The notes under the pieces are model-generated. The model worked only from the letters and a program-made list of their open reading frames with translations, was not told the DNA's origin and did not search any database. A stretch of DNA of 64,000 nucleotides, from contig VWND01000038.1 in the NCBI GenBank assembly GCA_009599575.1, positions 62,001 through 126,000 on the forward strand, given 5' to 3'. This document shows positions 1-12,400 of this stretch, piece after piece. The number at the start of each line of letters is the position of its first letter. Positions within the stretch are counted from its first letter, which is position 1. The stretch comes from Blumeriella jaapii. Lineage: Eukaryota > Ascomycota > Leotiomycetes > Helotiales > Drepanopezizaceae. The position numbers and the translations under genes are program-made.

Positions 1-895
1 TTTCGCTTATAAAAAATAAAAAAGTTCGATTTTTAACCGTAATTGCGTTTAAACTTTTATAATCGACGTATAATCGTAAATTTCCGTTTTTTTTCGGTAT
101 AAATATTACCGGTGCGCCGGCAAAGCTAATAGATTTTTTTATTTAATTTTTTTTTAAATTCGAATCGAAATATTCGCGTAATTCGATAAATTCAGATTTC
201 GATAAAAAATAAATTAATTTTTAAAAAAAGTTTTTTTTTTTCGCGAAGTTTATTCGATGCTTTATAAAATAATAAAAAGCTAGAATAACCGCGGCGGTAT
301 CGTCGAATACGTCGGCGTAATCGTCGTATTTAAAAAATAATTAATGTTGTTTTTTAATAGCTTTTTTCAAAACGATACAAAACGCTTGCTTTTTTTTGAA
401 TTTTTTTTTAAAACGTTTAATTATAACGAAATTAAATTATAAGCGTTCGATTGAATATCGCTACGATTTAGCTCGAAAGCTTATAACGGGATCGATATTT
501 CGCAATTAAAAAAATCCTAAAATAAATAAAACTTTTAGAATATTTATATCGTAAATTACGAAATCGTTTTGTATTTTTTTAATTGTTTTATAATTATTAA
601 TAACGCGAATAAATTACGTATGCGTGCCGTAAATAATTACTTTTTTTTTTTAATCGTAAATAAATTAATACGTTTTTGAATTAGTTTTTATTTATATTTA
701 ATTAATAACTTTTGGATTACGCAGTTTTTTTTCGCGCCGCAGTCGATAAAAGCTCGTTTCGTACGAATTTCGCTTTTATTGTTTTTTTAATTTCGACTGA
801 AATTATTATTTTTTGTTTTTTTTTTTCGTTCGATTTTATTAATAACGACGAAATTAAAATCGAGCGAAAGCTTTTTCCGAATTTTTAAATTTGTT
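1..895 (-). pseudogene. pol: G1 pol: protease and N-terminal reverse transcriptase
   Basis: On the minus strand the frame near 719-757 reads A-F-I-D-C-G-A-K-K-N, an aspartic protease active site of the D-[ST/C]-G-A type with the catalytic Asp codon near 743. Positions 1-210 carry the start of a Ty3/gypsy RT: a proline/alanine-rich F-A-G-A-P-V-type stretch, then F-(V/I)-P-K-K and L-R-L-Y-V-D-Y with N-A-I-T, matching the classic SPAGAPVxFVxKKDGxLRxCVDYRxLN block. The catalytic YxDD block is beyond the left edge but is preserved in G2. Stops and runs of Lys come from G-to-A change. Pseudogene; the domain identity is firm. Confidence 0.85.
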
Positions 896-899
896 AGCT

Positions 900-2480
900 T
901 CGGAGCAATTTAAAATTATATATTTTTTTTTATTATATTTATAATATTCGATTTTTAAATAATTAATTATACGATATCTTTTTTTTTAGCAGCGACTGTA
1001 TTTCGAAAAATAAAAAAAATCGTTAAAAGTTCTAAGATTTTAAAAGATTTTATTAAAATTGTCGTTTTTTCGCTTTCGTTTTTCTTTTTATAATATGTTT
1101 TCGAATCGAAGACGGTATATATTTATTTTAGTTTTTAAGTTTTAATTGTAAATATAATTTTTTTTTTTTTTTTTTTTTTTTTTGCGTTCGTTTCGTCGTT
1201 TATTATTTTTCGTTTCGTCGCTAATAATTTTATTAGCATTTTCGATACGACGAGCGATTAATATTAATTTTTCGTACGAGCTTATAGCTGCAGTATTGCT
1301 TCGTTTGATAATTTCTTTTCGAAAAGTAAGTCGGAGTTTTGCGAAAAGCATTTTCTTTTTAATCGCATCGTTTATTATTTGCAACTGCTGTTCGAAATTA
1401 TTTAAATAAGCAACGAAATCGTTAATTAATTTATATTTTTGCTTTGTTTTATTATATAAATTCGAAGCCGCGATTTTTCGATTTTTCGTATTTATTAAAA
1501 AGTTTAATATTTATTTTTTAAAATCGTTTTATATGGTTCGAATATTCGTAAAACGTCGTTTGTATCCGGTTTATTTTTTTTTTTTTTATCGTCGAAAGCT
1601 AAAACACAAACGTTAATTTTTTTTTAATTAATATAAAATATTATTTTTTTATTTTAACGGAAACTTCGTTTTGTACGCCGAATAAAAAATTGAATTTTTT
1701 TAGTATTTTTTTTTCGATATATTAAAAAGTTTTTTATTTTTAATACTTTTCGGCTCGAATTCGCTATGTTTTTTATAAAAAATATAATATATTTAAAAAA
1801 AATGCTAAATCGTTTTTAATAAATATTATTATCGTAATACTTCGAGGATATTTTATAATAATCGCCGGCTTAAATTATTTTCTGTTTTTTCTTAATTAAA
1901 GCGGTATTAAAAAATATAAAAATATTTTTTTCGATATTTTCGAAAGCGTTAAATTTTTATTGAAATTGTTTAATTTTTTTTCGGAATTCGTTTCGGCGTT
2001 TTTTAGCTTTTTCGAATTTTTTAATTATTTCGTAAATCTTTTTTTTAGTTTTTTTCTGTTTTATTTTAATTCGTATTTTTTTTATTTTTTTACGTTTATC
2101 GTTTTTTTTTTATTCGGCGCGGATTCGTTTATTAGCTAAATAAATTAAAATTTCGGTGAAAAGTTTTTTCGAATCGTTTTAAGCGTGGCTTTTTTTAATA
2201 ATTTTTTAAATAAAAAAAATTGAAAAGTCGTCGCGCTTTAATAATAAAATATTTTCGACTTTTAATAAAACTGATAACGTTAAAAAAAACGATAGTACGG
2301 GGTTTTCTTAAGCAGCCGAAAATGCTAAATTTTTTTAAATAGCTGGAAATGCTTATTCGCTGCGAATGCGAAAAGTTATAATATCGATAATAACGATATA
2401 AATATAATAATATAATAGAAAGTTGTTTTAATAATATCGAACTGCCGTTCCGGTAAATAAAAAAATTAAAATAAAAAAAT
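900..2480 (-). pseudogene. gag: G1 gag (capsid and two zinc knuckles)
   Basis: The minus-strand frame at 1142-1420 contains D-F-V-A-Y-L-N-N-F-E-Q-Q-L, then L-F-A-K-L-R and a Y-E-K-L-I-x-I-A-R-R-I-E helix. These are typical of the capsid part of fungal Ty3/gypsy Gag (FAYLxxLExQL ... LFAKLRPDLR). A Lys run at 1142-1184, visible as a long T tract on the plus strand, is a mutated basic stretch. Downstream, near 900-1010, are remains of two CCHC knuckles that are clearer in G2. The N-terminal half (about 1500-2480) is full of stops and is assigned by collinearity only. The start codon is not determinable. Confidence 0.75.
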
Positions 2481-2499
2481 TAAAAAGCAGAAAAACATT

Positions 2500-2884
2500 A
2501 ATTCAGATAATAAAATTTAAATAAAATTAAATTAATAATCAAATTGATTTTTATTTTTTATATTTTTAATAAAAGGCGTGTATAAATACAAAAGAAAAAA
2601 TAGAGCTTTCGAAAAAAGTATTTTTTAGAAAACCAAGCGAATTCCATTTAGTATGTTTTTCCAGCCCTTATTCCGACCTTTTTTTATTTTTTTTAATATA
2701 ATTTTAATAACTGGTTTTTTAGCAATTATTCTTATAAAATGTTTTATTTAAATGTCATTTCCAGCCTTTATAATACTATCCGGCCTCTACGGCCTATCCG
2801 CAGAAAATACTATTCGAGGGTTGGTAGAAGGCAGAGGGTTTTGGCGGATCACCTGACTTATACACGTGATGTTGGTTCCTGACA
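2500..2884 (-). repeat. 5' LTR of G1
   Basis: The outer end at 2884 is sharp: it begins TGTCAGGAACC on the minus strand, and the same sequence ends G2 at 63208. The inner boundary near 2500 is approximate because I cannot fix the primer-binding site. The LTR holds a TCACGTG E-box-like hexamer close to its outer end and a GGCC...GGCC pair near 2780-2800. Its U3 part retains many CpA/TpG dinucleotides, unlike the internal region. Confidence 0.7.
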
Positions 2885-5270
2885 GCTGGCCGAAAAGCTA
2901 TTATTAATTCGGCCGAAACTTTTAATATATTGCGCCGCCTGTCGTATTTTGCTTACGCGTTTTCTAACGTATCGTTTAAAAATAAATTTTCGATCGAATT
3001 AAACTTTTAATTAACGCAGCGCGGATTGCTCGCTTTTTTTCGCCGTAATAATACAAAAAATCGTAATTTTATCGTCGATTATAATCGGAAAAGCGTAATT
3101 ATTATTTTACGTAATAATATATATTATTTCGATTTTTTTCGGCGCGAAAACGATTTTGTATTCGTTTTTTTATTCGAAAATATCGCGAACGTTTTTCGCA
3201 AATAATTCGATATTATCGTTTAAATTGTATAAAATACGGTAAATTAATCTATCGTTTGCGTATTTAAAACGAAAAATAAAATTTTAATTAAGCAATTTTA
3301 CTAAATATAATATATACAAAACCGAGGAAAATAACGACTTTTAGAAAATACCGTAATAAACGTAATTAAAATCGGTAGTTTTTTTTTCGAATCGTATTTG
3401 CATTCGTCGTTTTGTAAAAAACGATTTGATTAATAAAAAAAATAAAAAAAGCCATTTTTAATCGGTTATTTTTTTAAACAAACGTCGGATCAGAACGGCG
3501 TCGAACGCGTTTTATACGTTTAAAATAATAATCGTAATATATTTTTTTGCGACGAGCGTAATTTCGATATCGGCCGTAAAATACGCTATTAAATCGAAAA
3601 CAAAACGTTTCGGAAAAGCGCTTTTATATTATAAATTAAACAAACCGGTCGTAAACGCTGTTTACGCGATTTTGCTAACGATAATTTTTTCGAAGTTTTT
3701 AAATATACAAAAAAAAAAAAAGCGATCGGACGCTACGAGCGTAAAAAAAATTTGTTTCGTTTATTAATTTTAATTATTATAGCTATTTCGGCCAGCTTTT
3801 TAAAAAATCGGAAAATAATTTATTACGAAGCAGCGATTAAACAAATCGTATATAACGGTTCGGATTTTTTCTTAGCAAGCTTTTAAAAGTTTTATCGTAA
3901 TCCGATTAATATCCGGAAAAATGCTAATAATTTCGATGTAATATTTTTTTATTTTTTCGAACAATACGAAGTCTGTTTAAAAAAAATAGCCCGATTCTGT
4001 TTATTCGGTAAAAAAAATCGTAATCGAAATCATCGATAGCTAAAAAGCGTTTAAAATACTTCTTTTTTTAAAATATTAGCTTTATTTTTAATATTTTTAA
4101 TTATCGTACCGTTTATTATTAATAAAAAGATTTTAAAATTCGTAGTTATTCGATGTTAATTTATTATTTTATACAACTTTTCGTTATTATCGATTTCGTT
4201 AATAAGCTTTCGCTAATAATCTTTTTTCGCTTTGCGTATTATAACGAAAAACTGCTTGGTTTTTTCGAAAATTTTTACCGTCGTATATTATTCGGCGTAT
4301 TCGCAAATATTTGTTTTTAGCTTTTTAGCATTCGTTAATTTATTATAAAATAATTTGTAAACCTTTTTAAAAAAGCTTTCCGGCAATTGTAATGCTTTTT
4401 TAAAAAAAACCCGGGCTAATGCGGCCGCGTATTCGTTTAATTTTTTTAACGTGGATAATATAGCGAAATCCGTAAATCGGCTGATTTTTACGCGTATTAA
4501 GCCTGCGAATTTGCCGAGTTTTTAAATCGGATATTTTATAATATATTTAAATTACGGATATTTTTTCTTTGCTAAAAAAAATCGTTATTTAAATTTCGTA
4601 ATTTAAGCCGTTATATATATCGTATCGTATCGTAATAATCGAATTAAATACGTTCGAAAAAGTAAAATCCAAAACGTATTTTTTATTATAAATAAATTCG
4701 CTAGCGGCGCCGATAAAATTTATATTCGAAATAGCAGCCCAATTCGCGAAATATTTTTTATTTTTTGCTATATCCGACCCCCGGCTTAAAAATATCGTAT
4801 CGGATATTAAAATCGCCGCCTATTATGCAATTAAAAAATAATTCGAAATATATCACGTAATTTAATATTTATTAAATATAATTTTATTTATATACGTTTA
4901 AAAATAAAATATATATTTACGTTTAGCCAAAGCATATTTTTGTTATTAATTAATCGTCGTTGTTATAAATTAAATCCTGCGCTTTTTCGGATATAAATCA
5001 GCATTTTAAAACGTATTCGTTCGAAAATTTCTTTTTCGGTTTCGTTTTATAAATCGATCGGTATATACAAATCGTATAACGAATGGTTTTATATTTTAAT
5101 TTCCGAAGCGTTCTAAGATTTTTGCACGCAAATTACGTTTATACGCTTTATATCGTATAAATGCAAAAGCGTAATATATTTCGATTATTTTTTTTAAACG
5201 TTTGCTTAGCAAATATTAAAATTTGTTTTAAGTTTTCGATTGCGAAATTTTTCGCGTTATTTATAAAAAT
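2885..5270 (-). pseudogene. LINE-2 ORF2 fragment: APE endonuclease and reverse transcriptase
   Basis: Minus-strand equivalent of LINE-1 ORF2, from its start (about 5270) through the AP-type endonuclease (about 4430-5220) into RT and its thumb (about 2885-3960). The Tad1-type ORF2 order is endonuclease, RT, RNase H, C-terminal Cys/His finger. The last two are cut away here by G1. Frames are broken by RIP stops at positions where LINE-1 often has the coding codon, and the reverse is also seen. Inactive. Confidence 0.8.
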
Positions 5271-5299
5271 ATTTTATTATTAAAAAATAAAAATATTAA

Positions 5300-6567
5300 T
5301 ATTAATATTTATTTTTTTTGATTCGTTTGCGAAAACTTAAAATTTATTTCGTAGCTAATTCGATAAAAACGGATAAATTGCTTTTAACGAAATAAAAAAA
5401 AACGTGCTTTGCGAAAAAATTACGAAAGCCGTATCGTCGAAAATCGAATATATTTTTCGGCCAAAATGCTAAATATTTAGCGATTATTTTAAAATTAAAT
5501 TTCGGATTAAGCGGCTCGAAAAGGTTACGTTTAGCATTGCCGCCGCGGTAAAAATAATAATTAAAAACGCGGTGATTTTTTGCTCGTATGCCGTTACGGC
5601 GTTTCCGCGTTTTTTTTTTCGGCCCGCGTTATTAATAACCGGGTTATTATTATTATTTAAAAAAATAAAAACTTTAATAATAAAAGTAATCGCGACCGAA
5701 TAAGCCGCTTTTCCTAATCGCCGGATAGCTTTCAGTTTTTTTTTAATTAATCGTATTATTTTATTATTTACGCGGCGAAAAGCCGTAAAACAACGTAAAT
5801 AATCCGCAGCGTATAATTTATAGCAATTCGCGCATTATAAAGCTGTTTTGCAATTAAAACCAATCGGGCTATCGTAGTTTTATATTCGATTATTATAATA
5901 ATTGCAGCGAGCGTATCGAATGCAAATTAATAAATTGCAAAAGCTTTAGCATTTAAAATCGTAGCGTAATATAGCCGGTTTTTTATCGATAAGCTTAGCT
6001 TAAGCGCTAACGCCGAAAAAAGTAAAGCTTTTAATTAGCTGTAAAAAAAAATAATCCAGGTTTGCTTGCTTATAGCTGAATTCGCTTCGTATTAAAAAAA
6101 GCGCGTATTAATCGGCTTAATTTTAATTTAAATAAAAACTTCGTTTTTTATATATTTTAAATAATAAAAAAACGTCGCCGAATAGCTTCGGAACCGTAGC
6201 TAAAACGTTTTGTACCGCGTAATTATATTATTTTTCCGAAATGCGTACGGCGATAGCTTCGAATACTTTGCGAAAAACTTCGACGCTTTTTTAAATAATA
6301 AAAAAGTTTTTGATTTTTAAATCGATTAAATAAAAAGCTTAATTTATTTTCGTAAGCGTCAGATTTTTAATCGCGTTTTTCGTTAGGCCCGATATAAACT
6401 TAGCGATTTTTTATTTAAAAACGAAAATATTAAATTTGTTTAGCAAAATGCTTTTCGCCGACGTAATTAAAAAGCGATAATTTTGTCGAACTTTTGCTAA
6501 TTAATTTTCGATAAACGAATTTAAAAAAACGCGTAAAATTTCGCTAATAAACGGACGCGTTTATTAT
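5300..6567 (-). pseudogene. LINE-2 ORF1 (Gag-like), C-terminal part
   Basis: The minus strand carries the Gag-like ORF1 with a zinc-knuckle remnant. The codons complementary to 5823-5834 read C-A-N-C, the start of the CANCxGxHAANxxxC knuckle known from LINE ORF1 proteins. The first Cys, lost by RIP in LINE-1 (TAC), is still TGC here, so the two copies complement each other as evidence. The rest is too mutated to read domains. The N-terminal part is at 58105..58930, beyond copy A. Confidence 0.6.
6564..6567. repeat. Left TSD of copy A (TTAT)
   Basis: Matches TTAT at 58105..58108. Because the flank reads TTATTAT on both sides, the exact phase of the duplication is slightly ambiguous. Confidence 0.75.
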
Positions 6568-6832
6568 TGTAAAACGGTGATACCTTGTATTGATGGGAGT
6601 TGGTAGTTTTAGCTATGGTCGAGGCATAGACCCTTCCGAAACCCCCTGCCACTAACTACCTTTAACAGGTATAAGAGCAAAGCATTCTTTTAAATAGTAT
6701 CATAAGCACGCATTTCAATTTATATCTTTACTTTTTTTTTTTTTTTTTTTTAGTTTTTTTTAAGGATTTTCTAAATTATTTTACTTACCGATATATGGCC
6801 GTATTAGTTTGGTTTTTTTATTTATTTTTATA
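6568..6832 (+). repeat. 5' LTR of copy A
   Basis: The LTR starts TGTAAAACGGTGATACC and ends TTTTATA, where other copies have TTTTACA, giving TG...CA termini. A TATA-like GTATAAGAG lies about 110 bp in and is the candidate promoter. This LTR keeps clearly more CpA/TpG sites than the 3' LTR of the same element (13 against 7 in the first 120 bp by hand count). Confidence 0.93.
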
Positions 6833-6834
6833 TT

Positions 6835-6850
6835 TAATAATTTACGCAGA
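6835..6850 (+). promoter_or_regulatory. Primer-binding site of copy A (mutated)
   Basis: Two bases after the LTR comes TAATAATTTACGCAG, matching TGGTAATTTACGCAGG in copy C with G-to-A changes. A PBS beginning TGG is complementary to a tRNA 3'-CCA end. The tRNA is not identified. Confidence 0.6.
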
Positions 6851-6958
6851 AATTTAAACTTCGGTGTTTCGTTTTTATATATTCGCCGATGCATTTTTTA
6901 AATTTATAATTAAAATCGATTTCGATATTTCGCTATTACGGCTTAAAAAACTTTTTAT

Positions 6959-7363
6959 ATGGTGTTGTTCGCAGCTGCATTATGTAAAAGACTTTTAATA
7001 GCTTTTTTTATTTTACGTATAGTTATTGAATTATAAAAATACAATATATTTTAAAAACGTTTGAAATTACGGTCAGGCAATTTTAAATCGTACGAAATTT
7101 AAAACTCGAAAATCGCTTTTTTATTTAAAAATAACAAATCGAATATTGGTTCGTACGCTTCGACCGCTGCGCTCGGCCTTTTTGAATTAGATTTTTTTTA
7201 ATTAAACGCTTGGCGAAAATTCAATTTTTTAATTTTGCGTTTTATAATTATAGCAATTATAATTTGCGGCTTTTTATTAAAAGTAGTAAAAAAATGGTTA
7301 TACGTGTATTAGCCTGAGCCACGGAATATCGAAACCGTGGATTATATAGCAATATTATATTAA
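6959..7363 (+). pseudogene. Copy A leader ORF, 134 codons, unknown function
   Basis: An ATG at 6959 and a TAA at 7361 bound 405 nt, the same length as in copies B, C and D. Internal stops are RIP-type: for example the TAG at 7310-7312 aligns with TGG in copies B and D. The C-terminal half is the best kept. It carries a hydrophobic stretch (about residues 90-112), then a basic R/K-R-W-L-Y-V segment and P-E-P-R-N-I-E-T-V-D-Y. I do not recognise the protein. It lies between the PBS and gag, 213 nt before the gag ATG and in a different frame. It could be a leader protein, or an RNA leader that happens to be open. Confidence 0.5.
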
Positions 7364-7576
7364 TTTAATTAATTTATTAAAAAACAAGTTTTTTAATATA
7401 TTATTTAAATATTTGAACGCAATTTTATTTTATTTAATTTTTTTAAAAAATATAAAAACTTTTTTAATAATTCTTTTATTAAAAACGATTTTTTTTATAT
7501 TAAAAACTTATAATTTGCAATTTTAAAAAACATTTATTTATTTAATTTAAACCCAACTAATATTTTCGCTAATATT

Positions 7577-9020
7577 ATGGACAACGACGCTTTTCGTTTT
7601 TTTATGCGAGGCCGCATGCTTTTTCCTGGCTTTTTTAATACATTTTTATTTAATAGCGCCAACGTTACAGATTTTATCGAAAAATATAAAAAAACTTGTA
7701 AGAATTTCGGAGTTTTTGAAATTAAAATGTTCGATAAACTTTCTCGCTATTATAACCCAATTACTAAAAATATTATTAAATCGATAAATAAATAGAAAGT
7801 TATTAGGGCTCGAAACTGGCGTAAATTAATTAAAGTTTTGAAATCGGAATTTCGAAACTACGATCGCTAGCAAATTCGCGATATTATCGCTTTTTTTAAA
7901 TAGTTTGTTATAACAATTCGCTAAGCCAAAAAACTTAAGACTTATTATCGTATTTATACGAAAGTTTTTAACGTTTTCGTTAACAAAAAGGTTTTAAGCG
8001 AAATTAAGCAAAGAAGATTGTTTTTATTTACCTTTTTAATTAGCATTCGCAATAAAATTATTAAGCATTTTAAGATTAATAAACAAGATTTTAAAACTTT
8101 CGATTAGTATTTTAAATTTATAAAATTCGTTTTTAAACAAAACTAAAACGAACGTATTATTAAAACTATAAACCAAAAGAAATCTTTTTTTTTTATTTAT
8201 AAAAAAAACGTGGAAGCTTTAATATAAAAATATACCCAGCCATTAAAAATTACCGAAATCGCTAAAAAACAACTAGTTATTATATTATTTAATTGTTTTG
8301 CAGAATTTATTAGCTTGGAAAAGCTTAACAAAAATATCGAAACTCTCGTATTAAAATTTACCGATATTAAAATTCAAAGATTTTAAAACAAAATCGAAAG
8401 TTTTATGTAATAGCAAAAAAAACTTTTTTACGTTAGCTCGGATAATAAAAACGATTAAAATAGCTTTTATAATAATTACTTTTTTTAAAATGCGCGAAGC
8501 GATCAGCTTCGCTAAATTATCGTAAAAATAATAGTTGCCTAATGGCAACTTTCTTATGCTAACGATCAAGATTAGCGAAATATTAATTATAATAACGATT
8601 ATCAAAGGAAAAAAGAAAACTAACGCGGAAATCAAAATCGCGGTTATTAAAATAATAAAAACAATTATTAAAACAGATTCCGTAGCCTTAAATATAAATT
8701 TTATAATAACAAAGAAATTTACTGCGAAAAACTTTATATTCGCTCAAAATACAAAACATTTAATTTCTATATAAACAATAATATTTGTTATATTAATAAA
8801 TACGGAGCGATTTGCTTCGGACCGACGAAAGCAGATAAGCTTTTTTAATAAATCTGAGAATTAAAACTAATTAAATATTATTCGCTTGAAAATAAAAGGT
8901 ACGAAATAAAACGATTGTTTAAAAAACAGAAAAAATGCAAAAACGATTTTTATTAATAAAAAAGAAAATATTTCAAAAAGCGTATTAATCAAAAGAAAAA
9001 CTTTTATTTTAAGCGTAAAT
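7577..9020 (+). pseudogene. gag: Copy A gag
   Basis: Starts M-D-N-D-A-F-R-F-F at 7577, an ATG shared with copy B. The N-terminal block (about residues 25-75) has the fungal Ty3/gypsy Gag pattern N-V-T-D-F-I-E-K-Y followed by a helical L-S-R-Y-Y and a W-R-K-L-x-K-V-L-K-S-E-F-R-N-Y-D block. A Asn/Gln/Tyr/Gly-rich linker follows near 8550-8660, then a Cys-rich segment near 8690-8820 that is best preserved in copy D. Many TAA/TAG codons align with CAA/CAG/TGG in other copies. Gag would form the virus-like particle. Inactive here. Confidence 0.8.
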
Positions 9021-9425
9021 AAAATTTAAATATATAAATAAAAAACAAATATATATATTGCTAATGCAAATATCGTATTTGCAAATATTATAACTACATA
9101 ATTAAGCCAGCGAATTATAAAAAAGCAAAATGTTTCTGTTTTATTCGCCAAACCAACTAATATAAAAAAAAACGTTAGAATCGAAAGGAAAAAAGATTTT
9201 GAAATTCGAAAAAAAACCGATAAAATCATCAGAAAATCGCTTATAATAAAAAAAATTAACGACGATATAAAAAATATCGATACCGATACTCCGGTTTAAA
9301 TTATTTAAAAAGTACCAGCTTTTAAACGCTTATTATTAATACGAAGCGAAAAATAAATCGACAAATATATTAGCTCCGAAGCTGTCGACGAAGCTATTAA
9401 AAGAATTATAAAATAAAAAATTAAA

Positions 9426-12400
9426 TTGAAATTTAACGATTTATTTAATATAAAAAAAAAATTCGACAAAGTTATTAATAAACAAATCCCTGTATTAAAA
9501 AAAAACGAAAAAATTAAGATTATCCGAAAAAAAAACGATTTTAAATTAAAAAAAAATCAGAAAGAAATTTATAACACCGTTGTTAATTTAGCCGATAAAA
9601 AGAAATCTTCGGAAAAAATCAGCCTTTTGGTCTTCGCTATAAAAACTCAAAAGTCAAAACGACGAAACTGTTTTTATACGGCTATAAAAGCGCTAAAAAT
9701 AAAAATAATATTTGAAAAAAATACGACCGCTTTCGCTTTATTCGATAATAGAGCCGAAATTAATTGCATAAATCAGAAAACGGCCGAAGCCAATAATATT
9801 TCGATTATTATCGATAAACGAATAATTTATACGATCGTTAATAAAAATATTATTAAATTTGATGGAATTGTACGAAATATAAAAATCGACGTTAAAAATA
9901 TTATTATTTATAAAAACTTTTTGATAATAAAAAAATGCTTTTATTTTATTATTTTTAAAATGCTTTGAATTCTGAAAAGTTTCGTTAATTTTAAATACAT
10001 CGAAAACGGCCAAATAAAAGTTTTTTTCTGAAATTGGAACCGATTTTTTTAAGGCCAAATTACCGTCGCCGGCGATAAGGTTTTTTTAATCGACGTTTTA
10101 TCGGAAAACGAATAGCCGGCTTTGGTTTTAAAACAAACGCTGGGTTATAACAAAACCTGGAAAATATTTAATTAAAAGCATTTACGTTATTAATCGAAAT
10201 AGCACCGCGAATGAAATTAGCTAATATTAATATTTTTAGCTATTAATTCGAAAATAAAAGTTTCGAAGATTTCGTTTTCGTATTAAATAAATTCGATTTA
10301 TATATTTTACTTTTTTATATTAATATTAGTATTTTTTACAAACGCAAAGCTAATAAAATACGATTCGTAAATCTTAGCGAATCCGGTGGGAATATTTCCG
10401 GAAAAATAAACGATTGATTCGAAAAAAATAAAATAATAAGATTATTTTAATTAATTACTGGCGAATTCGAAAGATTTATTATCGGCCGATTTTCCAGCTT
10501 ATTATTTGGCAGCCGATTTATAAAAAAACGATTTGATAATTTAGCAATCGGAACCTAATTTTTGCTAAAAAAAAAAAAAGTTTTATACGAAGTTTTACGC
10601 AACCGCGAAAAAGCTATAGCTTTCGATTTTACCGAAATAGGCCAATTTAGCTTTAACGTTACGTTTTATATCGATATTAAAACCGTATTTTACAAAGTTT
10701 GGCAAAAAAAAACTTTTTTAATTTTTAAAATTTTCCAGAATAAAATAGTCGAAATATTAAAAAAACGAATCAAATAAAAAATCCTCGAATTTTGCTACGG
10801 CTTATATAAAAACAAATGGTTTATCGTTACGAAAAAAAAAAAGCATTTATAAATTTATTACCGCAATCGTCGAAATAAACAAAATAACGATACGAAACGT
10901 TAACGTGCTATTTAACGTCGATTAATTGTCGAACAAATTCGCAAAGTTAACAATCGTTTTTTTTTTCGATTTGTTTTTCGGCTACGATTATTTAATATTT
11001 GATTTACGATTTCGAAATATAACGGCAATTCAGATTCCGATCGGTTTATTACGTATAACGAAAATATTTATAAAAGTTATTAATTTAATCGCTTAATTCG
11101 TAAAAGTCGTATATAAGATTTTTATAATTTGCATTTCTGATATTGCTTTTTTTTACGTTAACGACGTCGGAATAAAAAGCTTTAAATTATATTATAATAA
11201 TAAAAAGATTTTTTCTGAAATTCGACGTTATATAATAAAATATATTTAAAATATCGATAAAATTATAATTTGCTTCGAAAAAACCAAAGCTATTATTAGC
11301 CTTCGATTAAAATTTTGCATATCCGAAATAAATATCGTTGATTATATAATTAATAACGCTGGCCGTTATTTTTAACGAAAAAAAATTAAAAAAATTTGCG
11401 AATAAAAAAGATATAAAAATATTACCGAAGCTAAAGTTTTTATTAGCGTTGTAATTTATTATCGTAATTGAATTAAAAACTTTTTTTAAAAAGCTGTATT
11501 TATTTACGTTATAATAAAAAAAAAAGTCGATTTCGTTTAAGAAAAAAAGCAGAATAAAGCTATAGAAATTTTTAAAAACGATTTTTTATCGGCTTTATCG
11601 TTTATGCGAATCGATTACAGCCCAAACGCAAAAAAAATTATTTTAATTATCGACGCTAATATTTTCGGTTAAAAAGCTGTATTATAATAAATCGATAAAA
11701 ACAAAACGGCATTTCTTACGATTTAAAAGCGGCTTATAGTTTTTCGCTGAAACACGCTACGATATTATTAAACGAAAATATCGAAGCGTTTTTAAAGCAA
11801 TAAAAAAAATAAAAAACGAATTATACGGCGTATATTTTATTTTAAAAACAAACGCAAAAGTTTTTATCGATTAATTAAATAAAAAAACTAATAATTTATT
11901 AAAAACGTTCGTTATTAATTAAATAGCTTAAATGCGATTTATAAACTTCGAAATTAAATATATTAAAAAAATAATTAATACAACGGCAAACGGCCTTTTT
12001 AAACGAAAACGCTTTTATTTATTTAATTTCGCTAAATAAAGCGAATAAAATATCGACGAATAAATCGCTAACGAAATCGGCTGCTTTGTTATTTGCGCTT
12101 TGGGTTTTACAAAGCCGAAATTATTCGCGTTGCTATTTCGGTTGGCACCGCAAATAAAAAACATTAATTTTCGGGCCGAAAAAACATTCGCGTTATTATT
12201 TCGGCTAGCACCGCGAATAAATTTAATCGAAAACGATCGGAATAAGCCGATTAACGATAAAAATAAATTTTTAATCGATAATTACGAAACCGAAGATTTT
12301 TATTTAATCGCATATTATTTAATTATTTTATTTAAATTATTTAGCGTATTAAATTATCAGTTTAAATTATTTAAAAATCAAGCTTTCGATTATATTTTAA

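Larger units (their letters stand above)
1..2884 (-). mobile_element. G1: Ty3/gypsy element of family 2, 5' part, running off the left edge
   Basis: This minus-strand LTR retrotransposon is seen from its 5' LTR (outer end at 2884) through gag and protease into the start of reverse transcriptase, where the window begins. It is collinear with G2 (about 60335..63208). Its LTR starts, on the minus strand, with TGTCAGGAACCAACATCACG and abuts LINE-2 sequence at 2885, so it inserted into that LINE. The other LTR and the TSD partner lie outside the window. RIP has made the coding part AT-rich, while the outer 120 bp of the LTR are much less altered. Confidence 0.88.
2885..6567 (-). mobile_element. 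LINE-2, Tad1-like non-LTR element, part 1 (ORF2 and 3' part of ORF1)
   Basis: This segment is the reverse complement of LINE-1 about 28350..32035, collinear throughout. It is cut at 2885 by G1, with the remaining 3' part left of the window. It is cut at 6567 by copy A of family 1, and the missing 5' part resumes at 58105. The target-site duplication of copy A is TTAT (6564..6567 and 58105..58108). Joining the two sides restores the LINE-1-like sequence, which confirms that this LINE was in place before copy A. Confidence 0.88.

Noticed and set aside
1182..1409. Open frame on the plus strand beside the G1 gag frame
   Set aside because: It is the antisense shadow of the minus-strand Gag capsid frame, which carries the recognisable motifs.
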